Below, piece by piece: positions 10,536-20,468 of a DNA stretch of 54,903 bases (position 1 is the first letter of the stretch; each line of letters starts with the position of its first letter). A program made the position numbers and the translations under genes. The notes beneath the pieces were generated by a model. The model was not told where the DNA came from and ran no database searches. It saw only the letters and a program-made list of their open reading frames with translations. The stretch comes from Scenedesmus sp. ARA3 (Eukaryota; Chlorophyta; Chlorophyceae; Sphaeropleales; Scenedesmaceae): positions 1-54,903 of the forward strand of contig RWJK01001697.1 of assembly GCA_004335835.1 (NCBI GenBank), written 5' to 3'.

Positions 10536-12632
10536 TCAATTGCTGGTAGCTCCTTGTGCTTCTTCATCTGTGGCTGGCAGCCGCCGCAGCCGCAGCACAT
10601 CCACATCGCTGCATTGGTACACATCATCCAGCTCATCCTCTGGCACTAGCTCTACGCAGAAGCCCTGCTGCGCTGCTGCCTGTTTGAATGCCGGCTCCGC
10701 AGGCCTGTTGCGGCCGTGTGCAATGAGGATGGTGCTGCCGGGATGGCTGAGCAGCAGCAGCGACTTGACTAGGTCTGGCACAAGCTCATCAATGTACATC
10801 ACATCTGCAGCAGCAGCAGCAGCAGCAGCAGAGGCAGGACAAGCAGCAGCAGCATCAGCAACGGGACAACCATGGCCTGCAGAGTGCACATGATCAATGC
10901 TGGCCTCCGCTTGGCTCTCTATCTCTGGCCTGGGCTCCTGCCTGTGCTTTCCTGCAAGGCAGACGCCCACTGGCTGGCGGCCAGCTTAAACACCCTTGCA
11001 CAATAGACAAGCAACCGACTGCCACCCCTGCCTGACTGTCACGCAATACCCAGCTCCGCAGCCTGCTGCAGAGATGGAGTCTACATGAGTTTTCATTGCA
11101 CATGTAAGCAGCTGTCATTGGACATGCTGCATTCTGTGCATGTGGCATGCTCGTGGTGACTCACCGCATGCCACTATCACATCAAACGGCTCTGCGAGCT
11201 GCTCCTGCGGCTCACTGCCCCAGCGGTGCTCAACAACAGCAACATCTGGGACACCTGCGGCATGCAGAGCAGAGACACACTTCAGGGTCACATCAGGGAG
11301 ACATGGCATACACCTGAAGCATGTAGGGCAGGACAAAGCACACAGCAACAAGCAAACACAAGGGACGTGCAGCATGGCAGCACGTCACTACGCACACAGT
11401 GCACCAAGCAGCAGCTGGCTGCCAGCTAAGGGAATGCGCTAGTGTTGCCACGTTTGAATGTCCGCTGGCGGCGGATCATCCTGATTGTGATCCAACTCTG
11501 CCGTGCCGTGGCACTGTGCATGGCGCGCCATGTGTTGGCTCGCTGATAGCCAGCCAACATGCCAAGTAACAAGAACGGCATCCCTGCAGCTCACCATTGT
11601 CTTTGCAGTTGTCTCTTAGCAGCGGCAGGTTTGGTGCCAAGTCCGTGGCAGCTACAGTTGCGCCAAGCTTAGCCATCACAACAGCTGCGATGCAGGACAG
11701 CAAAAACTCTATGTGAAAGGCAGAACAGCACCTGCAGCTGCACATGGCTGAAGCAGAGTCCAAGCAAATACCGTGCAATAACTTGTCTTCCTCTTGCCAC
11801 TTGGTGAGCAGCACACAATAATCTGTGACATCAGCTGGCTGGCTGTAACTGCAGCGGTGTTGAAGGTTCAGAGGTCGTGCCTGCTGGCGGCCCACCTACA
11901 AGTCCGCATCCGGCGCTGAGGTCGCAGCAGCGCTTTCCTGCAAACAGCTTCGGCCACTTCTCTGCATACTTGGCTGCCACAATGGCACTGTCCCACACCT
12001 GGAGCAGCAGCCATAAGACAGGCAAGTAGAATGTGTCGAGTTGAGGCTAGGGTGACATGTGAGAGTAGGTACAGGCAACATCGTGCAATTACCAGCCTGA
12101 TCACACCTGAACTTCAGGTGTTGAATGCGTTGCTTATGCCAGCGCAGCTGACCATGTGCAAATACAAGCATGACGAACAGCAAGCAACCTGCTTGTACAA
12201 CCCACTGAATCCTGCAGTCATAATCTAAAAGGCTGGCCATCCACCGGGCTGCTGCACGCACTGTCGAGGCAAACCCTTCAGGTCCAAACTTCTTTTGGCG
12301 GATGCTGAGGGTGATTGAGGCGTCACTGCCAGGTACCGTCATTGCATGCTTGTAAGGACGGTGAAACCTCTCCTTGTCAGGTCTGCAGGCATTGCATGGC
12401 TTTCCATGAGCAACCCATGTATGCCCTGCACAACCTGGCATTGCTGGCACAGCTAGCACAGCAGTATGCGACTAGCGCTGGAGGCACCAGCTGCAGCTGC
12501 TCGCCTGTGTTCCCTTTTCCAGGCCCAGCTTCTGTAAAAGCGCTTCAGCTCGTCATCTTGTGTGCTTTTGCCTGCGGGTGTAACCACCTTCTGCTTCTTG
12601 CAGGGCTGCTGGTCTGCTGCTTGGCCTGACAT
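10536..12632 (-). CDS. METTL21-like (Methyltransf_16) protein-lysine methyltransferase
   Basis: Exons 2-6 join in phase: ~12370-12262, 11998-11896, 11684-11595, 11254-11165 and 10804-10536. Together they encode a seven-beta-strand SAM methyltransferase of the METTL21/EEF1A-KMT type. Visible motifs are VWDSAIVAAKYAEKWP, the SAM-binding motif I variant DLSAGCGLVG, ATVAATDLAPNLPLLRDN, and the post-II motif VIVACDVMYIDELV, which matches the family's acidic (D/E)-x-x-Y. Family members methylate lysines on chaperones or translation factors; the substrate here is unknown. The proposed first exon (ATG at 12632, with DDELKRFYRSWAWKREHR) ends at a good donor at 12488, but its phase does not fit the visible acceptors near 12370. 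A small exon is missing, or the start is the ATG in frame upstream of exon 2. Confidence 0.8.
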
Positions 12633-13231
12633 GCTGTCAGAGGTTACCGGCGATGCTGCAGCACGCAAAGTATCAGAGCTTCGTTGAGTGACTTGACATA
12701 TTTCAGTGCCCGGCGCCACCGATCACAATCCGAAACACTTCTTCACAGCCAGGTCTTTGGGCGCGAGGTTCTCGAGGAGTGGCCACAGGCATGCACCCGC
12801 GATTGTTTCGTTTCACAGGTGTGGTGGGATTGAAACATTTTAACGCGGCTTGCACATCAGACCTGCTGGGCGGCTGCTGATTGGACTACAGTCGCGGGGT
12901 AAGCGCATTGGCTTGAAGTAATTATAGGAGAGCTCTGGGTAGTAGGCCATAGACAGTGTTGCATATCGGGCATCCTGGCCGCACGCCGGGCAAAGCACAC
13001 TTGAGGTCCTGGGCGACTGGTGGTGGGCCGTGCCTTCGACAATCCAGCAGGAAGCTACTTTGCGGCAAAGTAGTATATGTCATAAGCCATTACCATGAAT
13101 GGGACTGAAGTGGCCTATCTACAGCAACGGCGTCGAGAGCAGCAGCAGCAGTCACAGTGCTACCACAGCCACTGTGTAGAGCGCTCTCTGACGCTTAAAG
13201 GCCGTGTTCCTGCTGCTCACAGGTCGCTACA
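12633..13231. other. Divergent intergenic region (methyltransferase / bL28)
   Basis: About 600 bp between two divergently read genes. It should hold both promoters. I recognise no specific element. A possible leader intron of bL28 ends with CTCACAG just before the ATG at 13232. Confidence 0.5.
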
Positions 13232-14241
13232 ATGGCATCTGTCACCATGATGCGTGTGGGTGCCAGCAGCAGCACTTTTGCAGGCAAGGGCCTGGCCTGC
13301 AGGAGCAGCCCAGTTAGCAGCGCACCAGTGCGGCCAGCAGTGGTGACTGTTGAGGCAAAGAGGGTGTGCCAGCTCACAGGTGAGACACTTGGCATTCTTT
13401 TCTGGGCGTGTCATTTGTGGGTCTGTAAGGCGAGCCTGGCAGTCGGTCAGCTGTTGCTGGCTGCTTTCAGGCAGCAGGGCGAGATGCAGCAACAGCATCA
13501 GCATCACAGGCAGGCAGGCGATGGTTACATCAAGCGCTTGCAGTGTGACACAATGGCTACATGCAGCAGGCGGCGTAGAGTTGTTGACTGCGAGCAGCTG
13601 CTGTAGCTGCAGCATGCCGATAAGCACCAGCAACTGGCTAGCGCAGCTGGCCGGGGCTGCCAGGCCCACACAGGGACTGGTCACACATGTCACATGCGGG
13701 ACACGATTGCTTTGGCATCAGCAGCAACTGCAGCTACAGCAGCAACAATGGGGCAGCAGCAGTTGGTGTCAGCATGAATGCTTTCCAAGGGCTCACCGAG
13801 CATCGGCAGGCAGCCAGCTGCTGTGCTACATTCCAGCATGGCGCAGCAACATAATGTGCAGAGCAGCGGCAAGGTTACTGTTTTTGTGCTACTGCATACA
13901 GTAGCGTGATAAGCGATGTGCCATTGGGAAAAGTACTAGCAGCGCATGCCAGCATGTGACGCTTACTGCACCAAGCGGCGTGCAGCTGCCAACAGTGTGT
14001 TGCTGCCACATGCTTGGTTGTAAAGCGGTGTCCACCCCCATGTTGCAGTCGGTTTTCACTCTCCTACTGTCGCTGCCGCTGCTGCTGCTGCCAGGCAAGA
14101 AGCGCAACAAGGCCAATGTGGTCACCTTCTCCAACAAGCACAACCGCAAGTGGCAGGAGCCCAACCTGCAGCACAAGAAGATCTTCTGGGAGGCCGGCAA
14201 GCGCTGGGTGAAGCTCAGGATCTGCACCAAGGTGCGGGACC

Positions 14242-14274
<33 letters not shown>

Positions 14275-16163
14275 TATGTACAGCTGGTTTTGGTGCTGGC
14301 GTTTACTGGCTTGTAGTCAGGCAGCTTGCGAGTCAGCCAGTGGCAATGTGTCTGATGGCTCAACCAAACGAATGCAGCAAGAGTGGGAGTGCACCAGCAG
14401 TGGTGCAGGTGCACTGTGGTTCTGAAGTTTGCAGCAGGCACAGCGTAAGACCCAATGAGTGTAGTGACTGGTGTCACTGAGCATACTGCTCACACTCTTA
14501 ACTGGAATCATGCATCTCGGTGCTGTACTGCAACTGAGGGAGCGAGGCCTGTTGTGTAGTCTATCCTCAAGGGTGCTACGCTGAACTCCCTGCAACTTGG
14601 TTGTAGTTTGAGGAGTGATTTTGGTGACGACCCCTACTGTGCAGCTTTGAGCTGCAGCAGTTTTGGCCATATATGTTTATTGATACATATGCGTTACATC
14701 CTCTGGTGTTGACTGAGGGCAGTCAATCTACCTAAGGGGGGAGGTATGTAATGGCACAGTATAGAATATGCTGTAGGGTCTCTGTGAGAGCCGTGCCGTG
14801 CTAGCCTTGGTCAGACGGTTATGACCTAGGCCCNGTTGGCCAAGGACTTGGTTGGTCCAAGTCCTTGGAGCGTCCGACTAAGGATGTCGGGGACGGATCA
14901 ACTTTAATCAATAACGAGCCGTCAAGGACTAGGAGTCCTTAGCCAGGAGAACTACATATGCCCTGCAATGTAGGAGGGGATGGTATTCAGCACTCGGTAC
15001 TCTGTATTGGAGAGTGATCCCCACGGGCTTGACATACAAAACAAATATTCTTCTCTTTACGCTTCCCTACGTTCCTCACGTTGCAGGCAGGCAGGCGAGC
15101 AGTGGATCACCATATGCTGGCTGGTTGCCGATACACCTTCTTATGCTGCCTTTCTTCGTGCTGGTGTCCTGTCCTATCGGGCTTGACCTATGGTATGCAT
15201 GCTGTCCTCTGTTAACCAATCTGACGCTGTGTTGCTGTGTGTTTTGGCAGGCCATCAAGTCCATCGAGCGCATCAGGCTGCACGCCATGGCAGCAGAAGC
15301 AGGCATCGACCTAAGTTGTTTGAATCGATCTCACACTTTCTTGTTTTGTGCCGCTGGTTTGCAGGCCATAAAGTCCATCGGGCTTGACCCATGTCATGTC
15401 TGCTGTTGTTCTCTGTCTCTCAAATTTTGGTGTGCTGTGTTGCTGTGTCATTGTGCAGGCCATCAAGTCCATCGAGCGCATCGGGCTTGACGCCATGGCA
15501 GCAGAGGCAGGCATCGACCTGTGGAAGCTGCCCTTTGAGGATGCTCGCCCCGAGCGCCTCGCGTACCTGGCTGAGAACAAGGGCAAGGTGCCAGTGGTGA
15601 GTGCCGCTGGTCAAACGTCGGTCAAATATTGGTCAAATTTTTGGTCAAAGATGCGTAAACGACAGTCAAACCCAACAGCATGCAGAGTGCAGTATGGCCC
15701 TGGCGGCGTTGGGCAGGCTGCAAGACGTGAGGGCACTGTGCATCGCCTGGCTGTGCCATCAACATTATTGAAGTTGTTCGCTTGTTGCACGCATCTGCAG
15801 GGTGCAGTGCCTCTACCTTGAGCTCAGCTCGATGGCTGCTTATATGAACATATTCGTATCAGTCATGTCCATGACCTGGCACCAAGCGCCAAGGATCAAC
15901 GGTTCTTAACCCTTACAAGTGTCATGTTTCCCTGCATCCTCGCGTGACTGCCGCAGGCCTCCAACCCTCGTGCCATCAAGAACCAGGCAAAGATTGCCGG
16001 CTCATCCAAGAAGCCTCGCTACCCCGTGTACGAGGAGGGAGGCCGCATCGTGTGGATCAAGCCAGGCATGGAGGAGCTCATCTTTGGCAGCAGCAGCGCA
16101 GCAGCAGCAGCGGCAGCCGTGCCAGAGCAGCCGGCAGAGCTGAAGATCACTGTGCAGGAGTAG
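13232..16163 (+). CDS. PRPL28: Chloroplast 50S ribosomal protein bL28
   Basis: Four exons, 13232-13379, 14095-14231, 15459-15596 and 15957-16163, join in phase to 209 residues. Residues 1-~45 form a Ser/Ala/Arg-rich plastid transit peptide. The bL28 core follows: [59 protein letters not shown] and AEAGIDL. The protein then continues well beyond bacterial bL28 with a basic extension, an Ala run and the end ELKITVQE. bL28 is a structural part of the large plastid ribosomal subunit. Intron 2 is 1.2 kb and contains an LTR-retrotransposon remnant plus extra copies of exon 3, described separately. It also contains the N at 14834. Confidence 0.93.
14733..15090 (+). mobile_element. 3' end of a Copia-like LTR retrotransposon (polypurine tract + LTR), remnant
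   Basis: A polypurine tract (AAGGGGGGAGG, about 14733-14743) is followed at once by TGTAATGGCAC, the usual layout at the start of a 3' LTR. The following ~340 bp end plausibly at CGTTCCTCA (about 15090), so the putative LTR begins TG and ends CA. It is unlike its neighbours and rich in inverted repeats: CCAAGGACTTGG/CCAAGTCCTTGG at 14840-14851/14857-14868, and AAGGACT/AGTCCTT near 14930. No internal coding region is present. It sits inside intron 2 of the bL28 gene. One undetermined base lies at 14834. Confidence 0.55.
15251..15390 (+). pseudogene. Decayed extra copies of bL28 exon 3
   Basis: A copy of the first ~62 bp of exon 3 with its acceptor lies at 15251-15312. A shorter copy lies at about 15364-15390, where GCCATAAAGTCCATC runs straight into GGGCTTGACC. 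Flanking intron sequence (TGTGTTGCTGTGT...GCAG) is repeated as well. The functional exon is 15459-15596, because only it continues into the conserved coding sequence and a donor. Confidence 0.85.
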
Positions 16164-17457
16164 AGGGGCTTGGCGGGTGTGTTGTAGCTGTCGGGGTTTT
16201 GGGGGTGAGGTTGTTTGAGGAGCTGCGGGTGGCTCTGGGACTTATCTGCTGCGGGACAGCAGGAGTTGCTGATTTGGCCACATGATGCTGCAGCCTGCAG
16301 GAAACGCTTGAATGGAAGGGTTGGGGACCGGGTAACAGTCATTACACGTTCGTGATGCGAGCTTTGGAAGGGTTCTCACATCACTACTTAATCAGTAAGC
16401 ATGCTTGCACGCTTGTTGCACGCTTGGAGATTGGGGCAGTTTTGGGGCAGTTTTCCTGAATTTGCATTCCTCAGCAGCTCATTCGCCTCATCGTGCCTCA
16501 CGTTACCAGGATGCGGACCCGCCAGCCAGCAGCAGCTGCAGCTTGATGATACCAATGGGGAGCGCTTCGCCCGTTGACTGGAAAGGACAGCAACATAAAC
16601 AATGCAGCCTGACATGAACCTTTTCACTGCAGCAGTTAACGATCAATGAAAGGCAGGCATACATGCATGCCCCCCCACCTCCACATGTACCAAACACACT
16701 GCTGCTTCTCCTGCCTCTTTGCGAGGAAAACAACCCCTCTGCACACCTGTGCTGAAAGTGACGACCTGAGCGTGTCACTGACAACACTACACCAGGGCTA
16801 CCTCAGACTACAAAGGAGCAGAAGGCAGTCAGTGCTCGTTCCCCCTAGTCGTCGTGGCTGCTGCGGGAACAGCACTGACCAGGTTTTATTTTGATTGCAG
16901 GTAATACTAGAACAAGGAATAGCAGGAGGAGCAGCACATCAGAATATATGAAGTTGAAGACAGCAGCCATGGTGGCAGGGGGCGCCTCCTAGATGCGTGA
17001 GTGAGCAGCATGTTGCATTCAGCTATTGCAAACTGTGTTTACATGCCAATGCAAGCTTTTTACAGATTCAAGTTGGATGGTGGCTAGGGCCCTGCAGACT
17101 GCAGGCTGCAGTACACCTCCAGGGACACGAACAGGCGTTACGCGACATGACTTTGGGCAGGTGCACTTCGAAGCTTAAGTATGGCTGAACATGCCGTTCC
17201 GTCGTTGATCAGTCGTGCTTACAGCAGCGTCGTGATAGTTGCTGAGATCAATTTCTGGAAGGCGTGCACGTCGTAGCAGTTTGACGCATCTACTCACCGG
17301 TGTACTCGTGATAAGGCTTGTTGGTATAGTCTTACTCCTCCAACTTACGAGAAACCCCAGCTTGCTGCCACTTCGACAAACACTAGACAACAGCAGCAGC
17401 ACCTGGTACACACTAGGCACTCCTGGTTGCTCTAGGTGACTATTACGTCGCCCGGGA
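16164..17457. other. Intergenic stretch, no supported gene
   Basis: Lies between bL28 and the EF-hand gene. It should hold the 3' UTR of the former and the promoter of the latter. No frame on either strand has recognisable domain sequence. Confidence 0.5.
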
Positions 17458-18171
17458 ATGGGGCAGGTAGGTCACCAAGTCAGTTGTCGAGGTTGTGGCC
17501 GAGCAGCAGCAGCGAGGCACCAAGCATGCAGAGGTGACATGGCAGCCTGGTGCTGAACAGAAAAGCGCTGCTGCTTTGCAGGCAATCAGTGGCGGCCTTA
17601 CGCAGCGAGATGTCGACGAAGTAATAAGCATATGCAAGGGGGCATGTAAGTTGAGACTTATTCAATACGCGGAAGCTGGAACAGCACCACAACGGCAGTG
17701 GTCTGTCGCTCTGAAACTAGCAGCATCGGTGCAACGTGTTGAAACTGCCTTGCCAGTGGATTTCATATGCAGCAGCAGGAGGTATGCATGCACAGCACCA
17801 GATTTGAGCTGATGGCATGTCACAAGCAGCAGTTGAAGCACTTGTGTACAGTTTAGCACCAGTATGCATACGGTGTGCATGCAGTTTGGCAAATCAATTT
17901 TCATTGGCTGCACAGAGCCAATATACAACTCAAAAGCAACCACTCGAACTGGTGACAAGTGATGAATTTCCGCGCATGCCGTCTCCTCTGCTAACTGCTG
18001 GGGGCTGCAGGGAACCAGTACGAGATCGAATCGCTGTACAAGCGGTTTAGGTCTCTAGACAGGGGCAGGAAGGGCTACATCAGTGCAGAAGAGCTGATGA
18101 GTATACCAGAGCTGTCCATCAACCCCCTGGCGCAGCGGCTGGTGCGTTGTGTGGCAGCAGCAACAGCAGCA

Positions 18172-18229
<58 letters not shown>

Positions 18230-19169
18230 GACTAGTAGCAGCAGCATACAGCAGCTAATGACCGGCTGGTGCTGGCAGAGCAACTGCTGCACCCGCTGCA
18301 CGCATTGTGCATGCACTCTGTTGCCTTATACGTTGCTCAGTGCACTGGATTGCGTCCTTTTTCAGCATGCCAATTGGAGTTGCTTGCACCGAACTGGCAA
18401 GTGATGCACTCCACACTGCTGCATCATGTTGCTGCTGGTGGCGTCCTTACTATCACCCGACCCCGCAGGTGCGCAGCTTTGAGAGCGTCAACTTTGTGGA
18501 CTTTGCGCGGCTGCTGGCTGCGTTCAGCGACAGGGCCAGCTACGAGGAGAAAGTGCGCTTCATCTTCAGGGTGTATGATGTCGACGGAGACGGTGAGCAG
18601 CAGCAGATGAAACAACGATGGCTGCTAATTGGACGGAAGCAGCAGCGACAGCAGCAGCGGCAGCAGCACTGGCGGCATGTGGTTGCTCTGCTGCAGCAGC
18701 ATCTATTCACGTCCCAACAGCAACGGCAGCAGTGGACATCCTCAGCGACGAGATAGGGTGCAGAATGATCTGGAGGTCAAGCAACTGAAGAGCAGCAGAG
18801 CATTAGAGTGTCGCTGAGCTTGTGGCATGCTCTGGTGCATGGGTGTGCATGTCTGCTGCCGTTGCTGGCAGTGCTGCACTATTGCACCGCTGCACTTCAC
18901 CTGCTGAAACTGTCCTGCTTGCCTGCCTGCCTGCCTGCCTGCTGCTGCTGCTGCTGCTGCCGCCAGGCCTGGTGACGCACGACGACATGCAGATCATGCT
19001 GCGGCAGCTGGCGGGCAGCAGCCTCAGCGACGATGACATTGCGTGGGTGGTTCGCAAGGCGCTGCAGGAAGCAGGCAGCCCGCAGGGCCTCAGCCTGGAG
19101 GCGTTTAAAGCCACGCTGCATGCAGAAGATTTAGCAGGCATGACAGTCACAGTGCCCACGGAGCTGTGA
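17458..19169 (+). CDS. Calcineurin-B/CHP-like EF-hand protein, predicted N-myristoylated
   Basis: Exons 17458-17466, 17582-17645, 18011-18141, 18469-18592 and 18967-19169 join in phase to 176 residues, close to plant relatives (Arabidopsis At3g18430 type, ~175). The first coding exon is only nine bases (Met-Gly-Gln). Joined to exon 2 it gives MGQAIS, a consensus N-myristoylation start (Gly2, Ser6) as in calcineurin B and CHP proteins. The family signatures SLYKRFRSLDRG, IPELSINPLAQRL and NFVDFARLLAAFS are present. EF loop 1 (residues 41-52) is degenerate. The loop at 105-116 (DVDGDGLVTHDD) is canonical and should bind Ca2+. The likely role is a membrane-attached Ca2+ sensor or regulatory subunit; the partner is unknown. 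CAG repeats start just after the donor of exon 3. Confidence 0.9.
18153..18240 (+). repeat. CAG microsatellite in EF-hand gene intron 3
   Basis: About 20 CAG units with a few CAA interruptions. They begin roughly a dozen bases after the donor at 18142. Confidence 0.95.
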
Positions 19170-19670
19170 TGGCAAGTGCAGACATTAGGATTAGTTAAGC
19201 TTGCTACTCTCAGGTGCTGTTTGCAGCTTTGGTGCCAGCCTGAGGCAGGGAGGCTGGCAAGCAGCTGCGGCTGCAGGTTTTGGCTGGCTTGATGGTGTGC
19301 AAGGCGCTGCAGGAAGCAGGCAGCCCGCAAGGGCTCAGCCTGGAGGCCTTCAAAGCCACGCTGCATGCGGAAGACCTGGCAGGCATGACAGTGACTGTGC
19401 CCACGGAGCTGTAGTGGCAAGTGCAGACAACGGGTGTAGTTAAGCTAGACTACTGCCAGGTGCTGTTTGCAGCTTTGGCGCCAGCCTGAGGCAGGGAGGC
19501 GGGTGGCAATCAGCTAGATGCAGCTGCAGGTTGTGGCTGGCATAGCGGTACGCAAGGCGCTGCAGGAAGCAGGCAGCCCTCAGCCTGGAGGCCTTCAACG
19601 CTACGCTGCATGCGCAGGACCTGGCGGTGACAGGCATGACAGTTGGCAGTTGCCACTGACCTGTGACAGA
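19048..19670 (+). repeat. Tandem array of the EF-hand gene's terminal exon and 3' flank (~250-bp period)
   Basis: The end of the last exon (from about 19048, through the stop at 19167-19169) and ~100 bp of following sequence recur at ~19299-19540 and, diverged and partial, at ~19552-19670. The segment GCAAGGCGCTGCAGGAAGCA begins each copy. Copy 2 still encodes the same C-terminus ending TVTVPTEL with a stop (TAG instead of TGA). Copy 3 has internal deletions. Only copy 1 is joined to the gene model. Confidence 0.88.
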
Positions 19671-20468
19671 ATGACAAGTACAATTGCTATGGTTGCACTC
19701 AGTGGTTGGTGGCCCACAAGAGTAGGCTTGTGTTGATCGTGTGCTTTGTGGGGATGGGTACTGATTGCTAAAAAGCACAGTGATTGGATTTGTGAAGCAT
19801 AAAGTTCACAGGCTGGCACGTTTGCCAGCACGACATATTGAGCAAAGTAAATGACCTTGTGCATGTCATGGTGGCAGCCTGCCTGAGGCCACAGGCTTGC
19901 ATGCTGAGCTTGCTACTGTCAGCTGTCAGATCGGTCAGGACAGGTGGAGTGGTGTTGGACAAGTGGTAAGCCCTGATTGCGCACGATTGAATCAGTTGAC
20001 CTTGGTGATAGCAACGACATACTATACACATACCCCTACTCTGCTTGGTGCCCTTGGCCTGCTTGCTCCTTGTGTCTCCAAGGATCTCCTGTCAGTGCTG
20101 AGCACCTGCACCAGGCGGGTTGGCACGTTCACGACGTCACTGGAGAGCCTGAAAGTCCATGTGGTTCTTCAAGGCTCACATCAACGCAGCTTTCTGGATC
20201 ACCGTGGTCAGTTAGCGAACAAGGGCTTTAAGGACGTAGGTCCACATCAGCAGTGCCCCGAGTTGACAGCGCCTTAGCAGAACCTTGGCAGGACTAGTAT
20301 CTTCAGTTGACGTTCTTTCAAGTATTACAGCCTTTATAGTACTCATCGCTTGCGCATCAAGCATCTCAGCTTCAGTACCTTGTGCTTACAGCGAGCTTTG
20401 CACCTACACTGCAGCGCTCAAACACTAAATAAACGGATAATACGTAGTTTCAGCTCGATTGAGCAGAA
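19671..20468. other. Intergenic stretch, no supported gene
   Basis: Follows the terminal-exon array and precedes the uridine phosphorylase start. No conserved coding frame is seen. Confidence 0.5.

Noticed and set aside
12717..12719. Earlier start for the methyltransferase
   Set aside because: The codon is GTG; the first true ATG in that frame is at 12630-12632.
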